DNA of 64,000 bases, from positions 1 to 64,000 of the forward strand of contig JAOARX010000035.1 of the NCBI GenBank assembly GCA_025210345.1. The letters run 5' to 3'. This DNA is from Pelagimonas sp. GTDB taxonomy: Bacteria > Pseudomonadota > Alphaproteobacteria > Rhodobacterales > Rhodobacteraceae. The notes beneath the pieces were generated by a model. It did not search any database, was not told where the DNA came from, and saw nothing but the letters and a program-made list of their open reading frames with translations. Positions 62,607-64,000 of this stretch are shown here, one piece after another; positions within the stretch are counted from its first letter, which is position 1, and each line of letters opens with the position of its first letter. The position numbers were made by a program, and so were the translations under genes.

Positions 62607-62897
62607 TCAGCACGCCGTGGCCTCACGCAGAACCTGGGCTTCGCCCATCACTGCGATCAGAACTTCGACATGACGTGCCACACGATAGGCTGCGTCATCT
62701 GCTAGGCGCAGATCATCCAGTTCGGATTCCATCTCGATCAACTTCATCAAAGCAGCGCCCGGGCGGGGCAGATTTGCATGTCCAAACAACCTATGGAGGT
62801 GCGGATCGCGCTTATAATCCAGGACGCCAGCCTTGGCTGCACGGACCAAAAGGCGCGGGCGGCGCAGGTCTCTGACAATACCTAATACATCTTTCAT
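62607..62897 (-). CDS. DUF6477 family protein
   Basis: 96 aa from MKDVLGIVRDLRRPRLLVRAA. Helical small protein of a family restricted to Rhodobacterales-like bacteria: RLFGHANLPRPGAALMKLIEMESEL and YRVARHVEVLIAVMGEA. Function unknown. Divergent from the HTH gene at the right edge, sharing a promoter region. Confidence 0.78.
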   Translation of the reverse strand: MKDVLGIVRDLRRPRLLVRAAKAGVLDYKRDPHLHRLFGHANLPRPGAALMKLIEMESELDDLRLADDAAYRVARHVEVLIAVMGEAQVLREATAC

Positions 62898-63039
62898 TTT
62901 TGCGCTCCAGTTCGGAAAATCTTTGCGTGTCAGCACTATGCACGCGTTTCTTCAGTGTTGCGTCATGGGCATTCCGGGCGTTCGGCGCGGTTAGTATATT
63001 TTTTCCATTTTGGAAAATGATTGATTTCGAAAGGTTCCA

Positions 63040-63054
63040 TTAACTCTTGAGTAA
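63040..63054 (+). promoter_or_regulatory. CtrA-like box upstream of the right-edge HTH gene
   Basis: TTAA-CTCTTGA-GTAA has TTAA-N7-TAA with one mismatch to CtrA consensus TTAA-N7-TTAA. It lies 77 bp before the HTH gene start, between the two divergent genes. CtrA is a cell-cycle and GTA regulator in this group. Match is by eye. Confidence 0.55.
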
Positions 63055-63130
63055 CGGCCACACGCGAAGGTTGCGGTGGAACTTCTGGGGACAAGTTTGT
63101 GGAAAGAAAACCGGAGATCGGATCGTATTG

Positions 63131-64000
63131 ATGAACATGCCGCTGCCAAATCTGAACGAGCTCGGATTGCCCACGTGGGTGCCTGAGGCGGCTTGTGTAT
63201 ATCTGGCGCATACCGAACACGGACATTCGATCCGGTCCTTGGCCAGACAAAACGGATGCCATGCATCGACCGTTCTGCGTCAGGTGCGACGCATGGAAAC
63301 CCGGCGGGATGATCCGCTGGTGGATGCGGCACTGGCCAAGCTTGGATCGAAATCAGACTTGTTTGGGGCACATAATTCCGGAAAGGACCAAGATCCGATG
63401 AATGCTGCTGTCAACACGCCGTCCGCGCCGGACGAACAGAAACTTTCGTCAGAGGCACGGCGGATTCTACGCCGATTGTGTGAAACAGGCGCTGTTCTGG
63501 CGGTCGCCGCCGAGATGGACAAGGCGGTGGTCGTGCGCGACACTGGCGAAGGTGGGAGCACGCGAACCGCTGTTGTGGATTCCCCCATCGCACAGGCTAT
63601 GGCACTGAAAGACTGGATCGCCTGCGATCAGCCGGGCCGCATATCACGCTACCGTATCACGGCGGCGGGGCGGCAGGCGTTAAACAAACTTGTTGCGGAG
63701 CAAGAAAGCCGTGTGCGTGGATTTGCCGAAGCGCAAGCGGGTTTTGATACCGGGCGCGAAGCAGAGGCCGCGCTTGCCGAGGTTGAAAAAGACCCGCGCG
63801 CGCGTAAAGGCCGTTACCTGTTGGCTGAAAGCCCGCTGACCACATTGGGCCGCCGCCGTGACAAGGACGGCACTCCCTTTCTGGCGGATGTCCTGGTTGC
63901 GGCAGGTGAGCGTCTGCGCGAAGATTTCGAACTGGCGCAGATGGCCCCCGGAGCCGTCGAGAGCTGGGACCAGTTCCTGACCGCTGAACCTGTGGCAGAG
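63131..64000 (+). CDS. HTH/DUF6456-like regulator, 3' end outside window (possible GafA-like)
   Basis: At least 290 codons, open to the right edge. N-terminal HTH: AACVYLAHTEHGHSIRSLAR and QNGCHASTVLRQVRRMET (about 18-55). A second part (about 100-230) includes SSEARRILRRLCETGAVLAVA, ISRYRITAAGRQALNKLV and SPLTTLGRRRDKDGTPFLADVLVAAGERLREDFE, the DUF6456-like core. In gene order with DUF6477 and a CtrA-like box, it resembles regulators such as the R. capsulatus GTA activator GafA; that link is inference. Confidence 0.65.
   Translation, partial: MNMPLPNLNELGLPTWVPEAACVYLAHTEHGHSIRSLARQNGCHASTVLRQVRRMETRRDDPLVDAALAKLGSKSDLFGAHNSGKDQDPMNAAVNTPSAPDEQKLSSEARRILRRLCETGAVLAVAAEMDKAVVVRDTGEGGSTRTAVVDSPIAQAMALKDWIACDQPGRISRYRITAAGRQALNKLVAEQESRVRGFAEAQAGFDTGREAEAALAEVEKDPRARKGRYLLAESPLTTLGRRRDKDGTPFLADVLVAAGERLREDFELAQMAPGAVESWDQFLTAEPVAE

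Overview
The window looks like the chromosome of an aerobic marine alphaproteobacterium of the Rhodobacteraceae (Roseobacter group). The support is high GC, four-base ATGA overlaps between consecutive genes, and lineage-typical families and gene orders: TrgA, DUF6477, DUF1638, split corrinoid methyltransferases, trpG-trpD/trpC-moaC-moeA-lexA with an alphaproteobacterial SOS box, and a GTA-type endolysin/holin pair. No rRNA, tRNA, CRISPR array or intact IS transposase was found.

Layout. 1-990: minus-strand operon of small phage-type genes running off the left edge (prophage or remnant). 1.4-10.9 kb: housekeeping genes on the plus strand (rpiB, a PLP aminotransferase, photolyase, TrgA, a GGCT-NUDIX fusion that seems to use a CTG start, cysK, a large MscS channel, AlaX editing protein). 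11.1-18.3 kb: compact exopolysaccharide locus with Alg44-, Alg8- and AlgD-like proteins and a large RTX protein but no alginate export or modification genes. 18.3-22.3 kb: LuxR-type response regulator facing a periplasmic molybdopterin-fold protein and a hybrid histidine kinase. 22.4-28.4 kb: Fur/Mur, TerB-like protein, SelO, a 151-bp MITE-like inverted-repeat element abutting a GNAT gene, nucleoside hydrolase, a small zinc-ribbon membrane protein and a radical SAM protein. 28.5-32.3 kb: zwf-pgl-pgi (Entner-Doudoroff entry) behind a perfect palindromic operator. 32.3-34.1 kb: a DUF985 cupin gene broken by one amber codon, then a GTA-type lysis cassette. 34.1-46.5 kb: ccmF-ccmH, an enoyl-CoA hydratase, a large acidic secreted-type protein with a duplicated module, gltA, gltX, comEC and lexA. 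46.6-51.5 kb: moeA, moaC, trpC, ung, trpD, trpG. 51.7-62.6 kb: polysaccharide deacetylase, DUF1638, corrinoid protein, PA0069-type radical SAM, Bmt, YdcF, guaA, NUDIX and an MttB-like methyltransferase. 62.6-64 kb: DUF6477 and, divergently, an HTH protein running off the right edge behind a CtrA-like box.

Connections. The corrinoid protein, Bmt-type methyltransferase, DUF1638 protein and MttB homologue probably form a cobalamin-dependent methyl-transfer system, either a split methionine synthase or methylamine/betaine demethylation. The lysis cassette and the right-edge HTH gene both look like satellite loci of a gene transfer agent whose structural cluster lies elsewhere. The most novel-looking item is the minimal alginate-like synthase locus, which has a PilZ domain with degenerate c-di-GMP motifs and an adjoining RTX protein. 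All functional calls come from reading motifs in the sequence; no database search was run.
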